64,000 bases of DNA from Flavobacterium swingsii (GTDB lineage: Bacteria > Bacteroidota > Bacteroidia > Flavobacteriales > Flavobacteriaceae): assembly GCF_900111965.1 (NCBI RefSeq), contig NZ_FOJT01000004.1:248001-312000 (forward strand). Reading direction: 5' to 3'. This document shows, in pieces, positions 1 through 8,195 of this stretch; positions within the stretch are counted from its first letter, which is position 1; every line of letters begins with the position of its first letter. The notes under the pieces are model-generated. The model was not told the origin of the DNA and made no database searches. It worked only from the letters and a program-made list of their open reading frames with translations. A program made the translations under genes and the position numbers.

Positions 1-621
1 CGGATAGGTTAAATATTGTTCCATAACATGCGTAAATGCATCTACAACACCATTTTCTAATTGGCGTTTGGGTAATGAAGCAATCACTGTTGGATCACAA
101 ATAGAAAATTTTGGAAACAAAGCACTACCGCCCAAAACGAGTTTTTCTTGAGTCGCTTCGATGGTTACCACTGCGCCTGAATTCATTTCCGATCCAGTTG
201 CGGGTAATGTAAGAACGGTTCCGAAAGAAATTACTTTAGATAAATCAGTAAATAATACTTTGTTTTTAAGAATATCGATAGGATTTCCTTCAAAATTCGT
301 TGCGCCCGAAATAAATTTCACGCCATCGATAACGCTTCCGCCACCAACGGCAAGAATGAAAGTTATTTTTTCTTTTCTAACAATTTCGACAGCAGTCATT
401 AAAGTTTCAAAACGCGGATTGGGTTCGATACCACCAAATTCGATAATGTCGAATCCTTGTAAATTTTTGATTACTTGTTCGTGGATTCCGTTTTTAAAAA
501 TACTTCCGCCACCATAAGCTAGAAGGATTTTTGCGTTTTTTGGAACTAATTTTGATAATTTTTCTATTTGTCCTTTGCCAAAAATGTAATTGGTCGGATT
601 GTATAATTCGAAGTTTAACAT
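1..621 (-). CDS. Iron-containing alcohol dehydrogenase (YqhD/BDH type), C-terminus off window
   Basis: Partial gene read leftward from the ATG at 621; 207 codons are visible and the C-terminus lies beyond base 1. The family reduces aldehydes or ketones with NAD(P)H and a divalent metal. Visible marks are the GGGSxxD nucleotide-binding motif (AVGGGSVIDG, residues 91-100), PATGSEMNSG (140-149), and the first metal-ligand segments CDPTVIASLP (175-184) and VDAFTHVMEQYLT (193-205), which match the YqhD/butanol dehydrogenase branch closely. The physiological substrate cannot be told. The family assignment is firm; the gene is cut only by the window edge. Confidence 0.9.
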   Translation of the reverse strand, partial: MLNFELYNPTNYIFGKGQIEKLSKLVPKNAKILLAYGGGSIFKNGIHEQVIKNLQGFDIIEFGGIEPNPRFETLMTAVEIVRKEKITFILAVGGGSVIDGVKFISGATNFEGNPIDILKNKVLFTDLSKVISFGTVLTLPATGSEMNSGAVVTIEATQEKLVLGGSALFPKFSICDPTVIASLPKRQLENGVVDAFTHVMEQYLTYP

Positions 622-737
622 GACTTTTTATTTATTTTTTTAAAGTTATGAAAGTTTCTTCGGAAGAATTATAAAACTATGTTAATTGAAAATATTATTT
701 TTTAGAATATTGTAGATTATATAAAAAACCAAAGCCT

Positions 738-811
738 TTTGTCATTTCGACGAAGGAGAAATCTCATAAATTGAGTAACTATTGAGATTCTTCGTTTCTC
801 AGAATGACAAA
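738..811. repeat. MITE-like imperfect inverted repeat
   Basis: Between the alcohol dehydrogenase and nadD. The left arm begins TTTGTCATTTCGACGAAG and the right arm, read in reverse complement, begins TTTGTCATTCTGAGAAACG; both run on to AATCTCA around a short centre. No coding sequence lies inside. From memory, elements beginning GTCATTTCGACG are common in intergenic DNA of Bacteroidota, so this is probably a small dispersed palindromic element; that is recall and was not searched. Confidence 0.65.
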
Positions 812-865
812 CTCCTTTTAATATTCAAGCAATTTTTAAATATTAGCAATATCTAAAAAGCAATA

Positions 866-1447
866 TTACTTTTTGTAAAAATTATTATGATTTATATATT
901 CCCAAACTTTAGATGGTAATAAGGGTTGAATGTTTTTTTTGTTTTTAATGTTTTCACGAATAAAAGTCGATGATATTTCTACAATTGGAGCGTTTATAAT
1001 GTGAATTTTCGAATTGTTTTTGAATTCTATATTATCTGCTTCGGAAGAAACTCTTGGATATACATAAATCTCATGGTTTTGTAAAATCGCTTCGTAGTTT
1101 TTCCATTTATGAAATGATTTTAAATTGTCTTCGCCCATAATTAATGAGAATTCATTTTTCGGGAATTTGTCTTGTAAATGCACCAAAGTATTTACCGTAT
1201 AATTGGGTTGAGGCAGTTTAAATTCTATGTCTGACGGTTTGATTTTTGGATAATCTTCCGTGGCTAAATTCACTAAATGCAAACGATGATAATCGTCGAG
1301 CAAAGTGTCTTTCTTTTTTAACGGATTGTGTGGCGTGACAACCATCCAGATTTGTTCTAAATCAGAATGTTCGGCCATGTGGTTGGCAATAATTAGATGC
1401 CCAATATGAATGGGATTAAAGGTTCCGAAATATAAGCCTATTTTCAT
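866..1447 (-). CDS. nadD: Nicotinate-nucleotide adenylyltransferase
   Basis: Transfers AMP from ATP to nicotinate mononucleotide to make deamido-NAD in NAD synthesis. The product is 193 residues, the usual family size. It begins MKIGLYFGTFNPIHIGH, carrying the nucleotidyltransferase GxFNPxHxGH motif at residues 8-17, and ends with the SSTFIR signature (ISxTxIR). An in-frame ATG 48 bases upstream would add 16 residues unlike the family, so the start at 1447 is preferred. The upstream neighbour is a beta-lactamase cassette rather than the guanylate kinase (gmk) that I recall beside nadD in related genomes; gmk lies near 56 kb here. Confidence 0.95.
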   Translation of the reverse strand: MKIGLYFGTFNPIHIGHLIIANHMAEHSDLEQIWMVVTPHNPLKKKDTLLDDYHRLHLVNLATEDYPKIKPSDIEFKLPQPNYTVNTLVHLQDKFPKNEFSLIMGEDNLKSFHKWKNYEAILQNHEIYVYPRVSSEADNIEFKNNSKIHIINAPIVEISSTFIRENIKNKKNIQPLLPSKVWEYINHNNFYKK

Positions 1448-1526
1448 AATTTGATTAGTAAGAGATAGGGTTATGTACAAAAAACGCTGTTGCATGTTCG
1501 TTTTTTATATGAGCCAATCTTGATGT

Positions 1527-2348
1527 TTATTTAATCAACTTTAGTTTTTTAAATGCTTCTTTAGTTGATTGCATTCGAATTGTTTGAAATTCATCCATAG
1601 TTGTTTCTTCTTTGCCGATGTTTGTTGCAAAAAAATAAACAGAATTATCCGTTTCTAAATATCCAACCAACCAACCATTATTCATTTCATTATGCATTGC
1701 CCAACCTGTTTTTCCGCTTAAAACATAAGTTTTCGTTTTCTCAATTTGCATGATGTCTTTCATTATATTTTCGGTTCTTTTTGAAATAGGTAATTTTGAA
1801 AAATACAATCTTTCTAAAAATTCAATTTGTTGCATTTGAGAAAATTTCGATTTCCCGTACAACCAAAAATTATCAATGGTTAAAGTATCGAAAACCATTC
1901 CTTTATAATTCAATTGCTTTAAATAAGATTTCATTCTTTTTACTCCAACTTTTCGGGCAATTTCTTGATAACAAGGAACGCAAGAAACTTGAAATGCTTT
2001 TTTGAAAGTCAAATCTTCTTCCCATTTTTTAAAATTACGTTTTTCGCCACCCCATTTAAAAACAACAGAATCATTTTTAATTACTCCTGTTTCTAACGCA
2101 ATAATTGAATTCGGAATTTTGAAAGTCGAGGCTGGAATTATCCCCGTTTTTGCCCACGAAAAATCATTAGAATAATACGTTTTATTTTTTACATCGTAAA
2201 TTAAAATGGCCCCTTTTACTTTTAAACTGTCTAATATATTTCCAAACTCGCTTTTTACAATTTCTTTGATTTTTTGATTTTTAGTTTGGCAATTACCATT
2301 CAGATTTATTAATAAAATCAGATTTAAAAGTATAAATATTTTTCTCAT
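1527..2348 (-). CDS. Class D (OXA-type) beta-lactamase
   Basis: 273-residue serine beta-lactamase. In order it has an N-terminal hydrophobic signal segment (residues 1-20, ending NGNC without a good lipobox), the active-site STFK (S74 to K77), the SxV motif SCV (122-124), a YKG in place of the usual YGN (148-150), the FWLYGK segment whose Trp (162) corresponds to the conserved omega-loop Trp of OXA enzymes, and KTG (213-215). All catalytic residues expected of an intact class D enzyme are present. The start chosen is MRKIF; the 47 codons upstream are repeat-derived leader sequence. It probably hydrolyses beta-lactams in the periplasm; its spectrum cannot be predicted. It sits among cassette-like inverted repeats, suggesting horizontal acquisition. 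Confidence 0.9.
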   Translation of the reverse strand: MRKIFILLNLILLINLNGNCQTKNQKIKEIVKSEFGNILDSLKVKGAILIYDVKNKTYYSNDFSWAKTGIIPASTFKIPNSIIALETGVIKNDSVVFKWGGEKRNFKKWEEDLTFKKAFQVSCVPCYQEIARKVGVKRMKSYLKQLNYKGMVFDTLTIDNFWLYGKSKFSQMQQIEFLERLYFSKLPISKRTENIMKDIMQIEKTKTYVLSGKTGWAMHNEMNNGWLVGYLETDNSVYFFATNIGKEETTMDEFQTIRMQSTKEAFKKLKLIK

Positions 2349-2398
2349 TTTAATTTGTTTTTCTTTCAGGTTTTCTGTCGCTCGAAGATGATGCACAT

Positions 2399-2516
2399 AC
2401 AAGTAGTTTGGGGCTAAATCAGCATTATTTTTCGGATTTGCCAAATCTTCCAAATACAAACCAATTTTTCCATTAAGCCAAATCCCCAAATTGCTTGTAG
2501 CGTGTGTTAGCCGTTG
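2399..2516. repeat. Cassette-associated inverted repeat (attC-like) before the beta-lactamase
   Basis: The left arm ACAAGTAGTTTGGGG (2399-2413) and right arm CCCCAAATTGCTTGT (2484-2498) are inverted with 13 of 15 matching, enclosing about 70 bases. Just outside the right arm is TGTTAGCCGTT (2505-2515). That 11-mer occurs inverted as AACGGCTAACA at 3044-3054, so the two copies frame the 158-codon gene. The layout resembles a recombination-site hairpin between gene cassettes, but the ends do not fit the integron core consensus GTTRRRY. Its function is inferred. Confidence 0.6.
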
Positions 2517-2543
2517 TTTTTATTATTCAGTTCTGTTTTCAAT

Positions 2544-3020
2544 TCAGTTTTTGTTTCTGTTTTTTTGTAGACTTTTCAAAGTAATGATTGGCTTAAATAA
2601 TACTTTTTCGCAAGCGTAACAATTTTCAATTCTGTATTGTTCAAAATCACCAAACTTTGTTTTATAAAATTTATATCCACTTTTTTCAATTTCGAATTCC
2701 GCATAACAGTAGCCAATTGGCAAATCTAATGGAGTGTGAAACCAATCTATTCTTGTTTTTTCATAAAACTTGAAGTTTCCATTTTTGTCAGTTTTAACAT
2801 TTTCAGTTCTTAAATCTCTTGATTCATTCGAGCCAATTTTCTCATTTATATAATACTCTTTTTCGATTCTGTAAACAGTTGCATTGATAACAGGCTTATT
2901 ATTTTCGTCAATTACCTTTCCTTCAACATTTGCCTCATAGATTACTTTCTGAGGATGAATGAAAATTCCAATTATTAAAATTAGAAGGATTAAAAAGAAA
3001 ATTTTGGTTGATTTTTTCAT
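2544..3020 (-). CDS. Membrane-anchored carboxypeptidase-regulatory-like protein
   Basis: 158 residues with an N-terminal hydrophobic helix (about 5-23, LILLILIIGIF) and then a beta-sandwich of the carboxypeptidase regulatory-like type: VEGKVIDENNKPVINATV followed by VKTDKNGNFKF. Two Cys pairs are possible (GYCYAE and NCYACEK). No enzymatic motif is visible. It is probably exported and anchored in the membrane. It lies 55 bases downstream of pgi on the same strand but is bounded by inverted copies of TGTTAGCCGTT, so it looks like cassette cargo rather than part of a pgi operon. The function is unknown. Confidence 0.8.
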   Translation of the reverse strand: MKKSTKIFFLILLILIIGIFIHPQKVIYEANVEGKVIDENNKPVINATVYRIEKEYYINEKIGSNESRDLRTENVKTDKNGNFKFYEKTRIDWFHTPLDLPIGYCYAEFEIEKSGYKFYKTKFGDFEQYRIENCYACEKVLFKPIITLKSLQKNRNKN

Positions 3021-3043
3021 TTCTCTTGTTGTTCAGGTAAAAT

Positions 3044-3054
3044 AACGGCTAACA
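3044..3054. repeat. Inverted copy of the cassette end sequence
   Basis: AACGGCTAACA, the exact reverse complement of TGTTAGCCGTT at 2505-2515. It stands between the pgi stop codon and the start of the small regulatory-like gene and marks the outer edge of that accessory unit. Confidence 0.6.
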
Positions 3055-3079
3055 TTGAAATTTGTCTGATGTTATCAGT

Positions 3080-4726
3080 CTAATGGCTATTTTTTATAAA
3101 AAAACCTAACAAAAAACTTGTTGACGCATCGTGATTTTTAACGTTTGTAGTGTTAATTTCTTCCAAAATAGAGCTAGCTAGTTGTTTGCCAAGTTCAACG
3201 CCCCATTGGTCGTAACTGAAGATATTCCAAATAACACCTTGCACAAAGATTTTGTGTTCGTACATCGCTATTAGTGCGCCGAGTGTTTCTGGGGTTAACA
3301 CTTTAATTAAAATTGTATTTGTAGGTTTGTTTCCTTCAAAAATTTTGAATGGAAGCAAAAAATCTGACTTTTCTTTAGAAAGTCCTTGCTTTTCTAGTTC
3401 AGTATTTACTTGGGCTTTTGTTTTACCATGAAGTAGCGCTTCTGTTTGTGCAAAAAAGTTAGACATAAGCATGTCATGATGTTCTTTGTCATCGTATAAT
3501 GGTTTTATAAACCCTATAAAATCTGTTGGGATTAGTTTTGTTCCTTGATGAATGAGTTGAAAAAAGGCATGCTGAGAATTACTGCCAGGTTCTCCCCAAA
3601 TAATTGTTCCTGTTTGGTAATTTACTCGATTTCCATTACGATCTACACTTTTTCCGTTACTTTCCATAACGGCTTGCTGTAAATAAGGTGCGAATTTTTG
3701 TAAATATTGTGTGTAAGGGATAATGGCTTCACTTTCGCTACCAAAAAAATTATTGTACCAAACGCTTAATAAGGCAAGAATAATAGGTGTATTTTTGTCG
3801 AAAGGTGTGTTTCTAAAATGATTGTCCATTTTGTTTGCGCCACACAATAGTTTATCAAAATTATCGAAACCAACCGCTAGACTAATTGTAAGTCCAACCG
3901 AACTCCACAACGAAAATCGTCCGCCAACCCAATCCCACATGGGAAAAATATTGTCATTATCGATTCCAAAATCGGTGGCGTTTTTTATATTGGTAGAAAC
4001 GGCAACAAAATGTTTGGCAATATCTTCTTTAGTAGCAAATTTTAGAAACCAATCTTTAATCGTTTCGGAATTTGTTAGTGTTTCTTGTGTTGTAAATGTT
4101 TTAGAAACAATAACAAAAAGGGTAGTTTCTGGGTTTAGTTTTTTGATGGTTTCGGCCACATGATCGCCATCTATATTGGATATAAAATGAACGTTTAAAT
4201 GATTTTTGTAAAACTGAAGTGCTTCTACAGCCATAGTTGGTCCTAAATCCGAACCGCCAATTCCTATGTTTACAATGTCGGTAAATGATTTTCCTGAAAA
4301 ACCTTTTTTGTTTCCGTTTATAATGTTTTCAGAGAATAATTTTATTTTATTTTTTACTTCAAAAATCTCAGAAATTACATCCTCGCCATCTACTAAAGCA
4401 ATATCATTTTTATTAGCTCTTAGTGCCGTATGCAAAACCGATCTGTCCTCGGTTTTATTAATTTTTTTACCAGTAAAGTAATATTCGATAGCGTCTTTCA
4501 ATCCAACTTCGTTAGCTAAATCTAAAAGTAAATTTATGGTTGATTGATTGATTCTGTTTTTCGAGTAATCTACAAGAAAATCTTCCCATTTAATGTGAAA
4601 TTTTTCTGCCCGATTGTTATCTTCTTGAAACATCTCCTGCATAGAAATGTTTTTTATTTCTAGAAAATGTTTTTCGAGTTCCTGCCAAGCTTTTGTAGTG
4701 ATGGGATTTGTATTTTGCAAAGGCAT
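3080..4726 (-). CDS. pgi: Glucose-6-phosphate isomerase
   Basis: Interconverts glucose-6-phosphate and fructose-6-phosphate in glycolysis and gluconeogenesis. At 548 residues it is the classical long form. Visible signatures are the phosphate-binding NIGIGGSDLGP near residue 155, the active-site GEPGSNSQHAFFQLIHQG near residues 375-392 (PGI signature), and the C-terminal SYDQWGVELGKQLA. It is followed downstream on the same strand by the accessory unit and preceded by a gap that holds the rplY terminator. The assignment is firm. Confidence 0.98.
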   Translation of the reverse strand: MPLQNTNPITTKAWQELEKHFLEIKNISMQEMFQEDNNRAEKFHIKWEDFLVDYSKNRINQSTINLLLDLANEVGLKDAIEYYFTGKKINKTEDRSVLHTALRANKNDIALVDGEDVISEIFEVKNKIKLFSENIINGNKKGFSGKSFTDIVNIGIGGSDLGPTMAVEALQFYKNHLNVHFISNIDGDHVAETIKKLNPETTLFVIVSKTFTTQETLTNSETIKDWFLKFATKEDIAKHFVAVSTNIKNATDFGIDNDNIFPMWDWVGGRFSLWSSVGLTISLAVGFDNFDKLLCGANKMDNHFRNTPFDKNTPIILALLSVWYNNFFGSESEAIIPYTQYLQKFAPYLQQAVMESNGKSVDRNGNRVNYQTGTIIWGEPGSNSQHAFFQLIHQGTKLIPTDFIGFIKPLYDDKEHHDMLMSNFFAQTEALLHGKTKAQVNTELEKQGLSKEKSDFLLPFKIFEGNKPTNTILIKVLTPETLGALIAMYEHKIFVQGVIWNIFSYDQWGVELGKQLASSILEEINTTNVKNHDASTSFLLGFFIKNSH

Positions 4727-4811
4727 TTCTGTCGGATTTGTTAATTTAAAATAAAATACGAATTTACGAATTTAAGCCAAACTTTGGTATAAGAAAAAAA
4801 ATTAAAATCCA

Positions 4812-4841
4812 TAAAAAAAGCGCTCCAATTGGAGCGCTTCT
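4812..4841 (-). terminator. Intrinsic terminator of rplY
   Basis: Perfect palindrome AAGCGCTCCAATTGGAGCGCTT (two arms of 11) followed, on the minus strand, by a run of T residues. It lies 20 bases past the rplY stop codon and before pgi. Confidence 0.85.
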
Positions 4842-4861
4842 TATAAAAGTATGTCGAAAAA

Positions 4862-5473
4862 TTATTTTTTCTTTTTCCCTGCTGGTGCTTTTGCAGCTTT
4901 TGCAGCTTCTTGAGCAGCTTTCATTGCAGCACGAGAAATTCTTACTTGACAAACAACTGTGTTGTCTGGGTGTAGGATTTTGTATTTTTCGTTAGCCAAA
5001 GCTGTAACATAAATTTTGTTACCCATTTCTAGAGGAGAAATATCTGCATCTAAGAAATCTGGTAGGTTAGCTGGCAAAGCTTTAACTTTAAGTTTACGTG
5101 AGTTAAGACGTAAAACACCACCTAATAATACACCTGGAGATGTTCCGATGATTCTTACAGGAACTTCCATAGTAACCTCTTTGTTATCAAATAATTGATA
5201 AAAATCAAGGTGTAAAATTTTGTCAGAAACTGGGTGTACTTGGATATCTTGCAAAACTGCGTTGTAAGATTTTCCGCCTTCAACTTCAATCACAACTGTG
5301 TGTGCGTTTGGAGTGTAAACCAATGATTTGAATGCTCTTTCGTCTGCCGAAAAATGCACTGGTTGATCTCCTCCGTATAATACGCAAGGAACCGCTCCAG
5401 CATTACGTAAGGCTTTAGTCGCAACTTTTCCTACGCTTTCTCTTTCTGATCCTTTAATTGTAATCGATTTCAT
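4862..5473 (-). CDS. rplY: 50S ribosomal protein L25 (Ctc form)
   Basis: 203-residue long-form L25 that binds 5S rRNA. It starts [20 protein letters not shown], typical of the L25 N-terminal domain (1-90), followed by the TL5/CTC beta domain (about 95-180) and a lysine/alanine-rich tail ending GKKKK. It lies 30 bases downstream of prs on the same strand, a pairing common in bacteria, and has its own strong terminator. The assignment is firm. Confidence 0.97.
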   Translation of the reverse strand: MKSITIKGSERESVGKVATKALRNAGAVPCVLYGGDQPVHFSADERAFKSLVYTPNAHTVVIEVEGGKSYNAVLQDIQVHPVSDKILHLDFYQLFDNKEVTMEVPVRIIGTSPGVLLGGVLRLNSRKLKVKALPANLPDFLDADISPLEMGNKIYVTALANEKYKILHPDNTVVCQVRISRAAMKAAQEAAKAAKAPAGKKKK

Positions 5474-5503
5474 TTTAAAAAAATATAGTTAATAAATAAT
5501 AAT

Positions 5504-6445
5504 TTACATTAAAAATTTTCCACTAATGGAATTGTTGTGGTGCACCATGTGCATAACTTCTGCAAAAAGAGGTGCACAACTCACGACTCTTATTTTGTTT
5601 GATTCTTTCTTTAACGGAATAGAATCGGTCACTATTAATTCAAGCAATTTTGAATTTTCTATCTTTTCGTAAGCATCTCCAGATAAAATAGCGTGGGTAC
5701 ATATTGCTCTTACACTTAATGCTCCTTTTTCTATCATTAAATCTGCAGCTTTCGCCAAAGTGCCTCCGGTGTCTATCATGTCATCTACTAAGATTACATT
5801 TCGACCTTTTACTTCACCTATTAATTCCATCGTATCAATTACGTTGGCTACTTTTCTTTGTTTGTAACAAATTACCACGTCCGATTCTAAAAATTTAGAA
5901 TAAGCATAAGCTCTTTTAGAACCTCCCATGTCTGGCGATGCAATTGTTAAATTTTCTAAACCTAAGCTTTTTACATAAGGCAAGAAAATGGTCGATGCGA
6001 ACAAGTGATCTACTGGTTTTTCGAAAAAACCTTGTATCTGATCTGCATGTAAATCCATGGTCATGATACGTGTTGCACCTGCTGTTTCCAATAATTTTGC
6101 AACTAGCTTTGCTCCAATTGGGACTCTTGGCTTGTCTTTTCTGTCTTGACGAGCCCATCCAAAATATGGAATAACTGCTGTTATGTGTCTTGCTGAAGCT
6201 CTTTTTGCAGCATCTATCATAAGTAACAATTCCATCAGATTATCTGCACTTGGAAATGTAGAACATACAATAAACACACGCAATCCTCTTATTGATTCCT
6301 CATAAGAAGGCTGAAATTCACCATCACTATATTGCGAGAACGTTACTTTTCCTAGCGTTGTTCCGTAGCTTGCAGCTATTTTTTCGGCTAGGTAAACACT
6401 TTGCGAACAGGCAAATACTTTTGCTTCGGGTTCTAGGTGTGGCAT
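5504..6445 (-). CDS. prs: Ribose-phosphate pyrophosphokinase
   Basis: Makes PRPP from ribose-5-phosphate and ATP for nucleotide, histidine and NAD synthesis. 313 residues, standard class I length. Visible features are the flexible loop and ATP region YFGWARQDRKDKPRVPIGAK (about 105-124), the metal-binding MDLHADQIQGFF (about 139-150) and the PRPP-binding VILVDDMIDTGGTLAKAA (about 225-242). A minus-strand TAAATTTG box lies at 6566-6573, implying a leader of about 115 bases in which CCTCGG and CCGAGG could pair. It is probably co-transcribed with rplY. Confidence 0.97.
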   Translation of the reverse strand: MPHLEPEAKVFACSQSVYLAEKIAASYGTTLGKVTFSQYSDGEFQPSYEESIRGLRVFIVCSTFPSADNLMELLLMIDAAKRASARHITAVIPYFGWARQDRKDKPRVPIGAKLVAKLLETAGATRIMTMDLHADQIQGFFEKPVDHLFASTIFLPYVKSLGLENLTIASPDMGGSKRAYAYSKFLESDVVICYKQRKVANVIDTMELIGEVKGRNVILVDDMIDTGGTLAKAADLMIEKGALSVRAICTHAILSGDAYEKIENSKLLELIVTDSIPLKKESNKIRVVSCAPLFAEVMHMVHHNNSISGKFLM

Positions 6446-6638
6446 TAATTCGTTGTTTTTATTCCGCTACGCTCCATACAGTTCGGCTTCGTTTTTTGTT
6501 TAAAGCATCATGCGGATAAGCGCCTCGGGTGTAGTTAGTTAGTTGTGTTTCGTTTTACCGAGGTGCAAATTTAGGAATTAAATCGGAGTAAAAAAGATAA
6601 TTTTTAAGTATTTTTTTATGAATTGCAGAAAAAATATT

Positions 6639-6646
6639 TACATTTG
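6639..6646 (+). promoter_or_regulatory. -7 box for tRNA-Leu(CAA)
   Basis: TACATTTG matches the Bacteroidota -7 consensus TAnnTTTG and lies 55 bases before the tRNA. A TTG at 6623-6625 is only 13 bases upstream, shorter than the usual 17-23 spacing, so the -33 element is uncertain. Confidence 0.55.
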
Positions 6647-6701
6647 CAGTCACGAAACAAAAATCATTGCCCAATATGGGTTTTAATTTTGTCTACATGA
6701 A

Positions 6702-6781
6702 GCCCGGATGGCGGAATTGGTAGACGCGCTGGTCTCAAACACCAGTGGGAAACCGTGCCGGTTCGAGCCCGGCTCCGGGTA
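6702..6781 (+). tRNA. tRNA-Leu, anticodon CAA
   Basis: Complete type II tRNA: acceptor stem GCCCGGA with TCCGGGT (G-U at the end pair), D-loop GGAATTGGTAGACGC, anticodon loop CTCAAAC giving CAA, a variable arm, and T-arm CCGGTTCGAGCCCGG. The CCA end is not encoded. It reads UUG codons. Confidence 0.95.
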
Positions 6782-6782
6782 C

Positions 6783-6814
6783 AAAATCCTCTTCGAAAGA
6801 AGAGGATTTTTTTA
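6783..6814 (+). terminator. Terminator after tRNA-Leu, shared with tyrS
   Basis: The stem AATCCTCTT / AAGAGGATT is followed by a T tract on the plus strand. The A run on the other side lets it also serve the convergent tyrS gene, whose stop codon is within its T tract. Confidence 0.85.
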
Positions 6815-8107
6815 TTTTACGCTCAAAACAAAATAATTTTTCTTCCCACTTTGCAATAATACAAACTGATTGTTTATCATGTCTTTTGCAGATAATGTGA
6901 ATTCTTCGGTTACTTTTTCTTTATTTACTGATATCGAATTAGCCGAAAGTGCTCTTCTCGCTTCACCATTAGATTTTAAAAAACCTGATTTTTCGTTTAA
7001 CACATCAACAATATTTATTCCGGCTTCGATATCCGATTTTGAGATTTCGGCTTGCGGAACACCATCGAAAATTTCTAGAAAAGTAGCCGCATCTAATCCT
7101 TTTAAATCTTCTGATGTTGAGTTTCCAAACAAAATATTGGAAGCTTTTATGGCTTTTTCTAACTCCTCTTTTCCGTGAACTAAGATTGTAATTTCTTCGG
7201 TTAATTTGCGTTGCAAAACACGCAAATGAGGTGCGGTTTTATGTTCTTCGGTCAAAGCATCAATCGTATTTTTATCTAAAAAAGTAAAAATCTTGATGTA
7301 TTTCTCGGCATCTTCATCGGAAGTGTTTAACCAAAATTGGTAAAATTTATAAACCGAAGTTTTATCGGCAGTTAGCCAAACATTTCCTCCTTCGGATTTT
7401 CCGAATTTAGAGCCATCAGCTTTTGTAATTAGCGGTGTGGTTAGTGCGTAAGCTTTTGCTCCTTCACCGCCCATTCTACGAACTAATTCAGTTCCCGTGG
7501 TAATATTTCCCCATTGGTCCGAGCCGCCCATTTGCAACAAACAATTGTGAGTTTTGTACAAATGCTGAAAATCGTAACCTTGTATTAGTTGGTAAGTAAA
7601 CTCTGTAAATGACATGCCTTCTCCATCTGCTCCCAGTCGTTTTTTGACAGAATCTTTGCTCATCATATAATTTACTGTGATTCGTTTTCCTATATCGCGA
7701 GCAAAATCTATGAACGAAAAGTTTTTCATCCAATCGTAGTTGTTTACTAAAATTGGGGCATTTGCATCGGTAGCATTAAAATCTAAAAAACTAGATAAAA
7801 CTGCTTTTATTCCTGCAACATTTTTATTTAAAGTAGCTTCGTCGAGCAAATTTCTCTCGTCACTTTTTCCTGAAGGATCACCTATCATTCCTGTCGCACC
7901 ACCTATTAAAGCAATAGGTTTGTGTCCAAAATTTTTAAGATGAACTAAAAGTATGATTTGAACCATGCTTCCTATGTGTAAGGAATCGGCAGTGGGATCA
8001 AAACCTATATATGCAGTAGTCGATTCTTTTGTTAATTGTTCTTCGGTTCCAGGCATCATGTCGTGAAACAAACCCCTCCATTTTAATTCTTCAACTAAAT
8101 TCTTCAT
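6812..8107 (-). CDS. tyrS: Tyrosyl-tRNA synthetase
   Basis: Class I aminoacyl-tRNA synthetase, 431 residues from the ATG at 8107. Motifs in order: GFDPTADSLHIGS (HIGH variant, about 35-47), GSDQWGNITTG (tyrosine binding, about 190) and KFGKSEGG (KMSKS variant, about 230), then a C-terminal S4 RNA-binding domain. A further 22 in-frame codons upstream encode a hydrophobic stretch unlike the family, so the start at 8107 is preferred. It is divergent from the epimerase gene. Confidence 0.97.
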   Translation of the reverse strand: MKNLVEELKWRGLFHDMMPGTEEQLTKESTTAYIGFDPTADSLHIGSMVQIILLVHLKNFGHKPIALIGGATGMIGDPSGKSDERNLLDEATLNKNVAGIKAVLSSFLDFNATDANAPILVNNYDWMKNFSFIDFARDIGKRITVNYMMSKDSVKKRLGADGEGMSFTEFTYQLIQGYDFQHLYKTHNCLLQMGGSDQWGNITTGTELVRRMGGEGAKAYALTTPLITKADGSKFGKSEGGNVWLTADKTSVYKFYQFWLNTSDEDAEKYIKIFTFLDKNTIDALTEEHKTAPHLRVLQRKLTEEITILVHGKEELEKAIKASNILFGNSTSEDLKGLDAATFLEIFDGVPQAEISKSDIEAGINIVDVLNEKSGFLKSNGEARRALSANSISVNKEKVTEEFTLSAKDMINNQFVLLQSGKKNYFVLSVK

Positions 8108-8183
8108 TTTCAAAATCAATTTTGACAAAGATAACAATTCGATGGCAATGTCAAAAATCAATTTCAATAACAATATTTATTAA

Positions 8184-8191
8184 TATCTTTG
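8184..8191 (+). promoter_or_regulatory. -7 box abutting the epimerase start codon
   Basis: TATCTTTG fits TAnnTTTG and ends only 4 bases before the ATG at 8196, so transcription should begin at or very near the start codon (leaderless message). Confidence 0.6.
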
Positions 8192-8195
8192 GATT

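Noticed and set aside
161..517. Plus-strand open frame opposite the alcohol dehydrogenase
   Set aside because: It is antisense to a clear dehydrogenase coding frame and has no recognisable product.
2399..3054. True integron attC sites
   Set aside because: The outer 7-mers (GTTAGCC/GGCTAAC) do not fit GTTRRRY/RYYYAAC and no integron integrase is present, so only attC-like is claimed.
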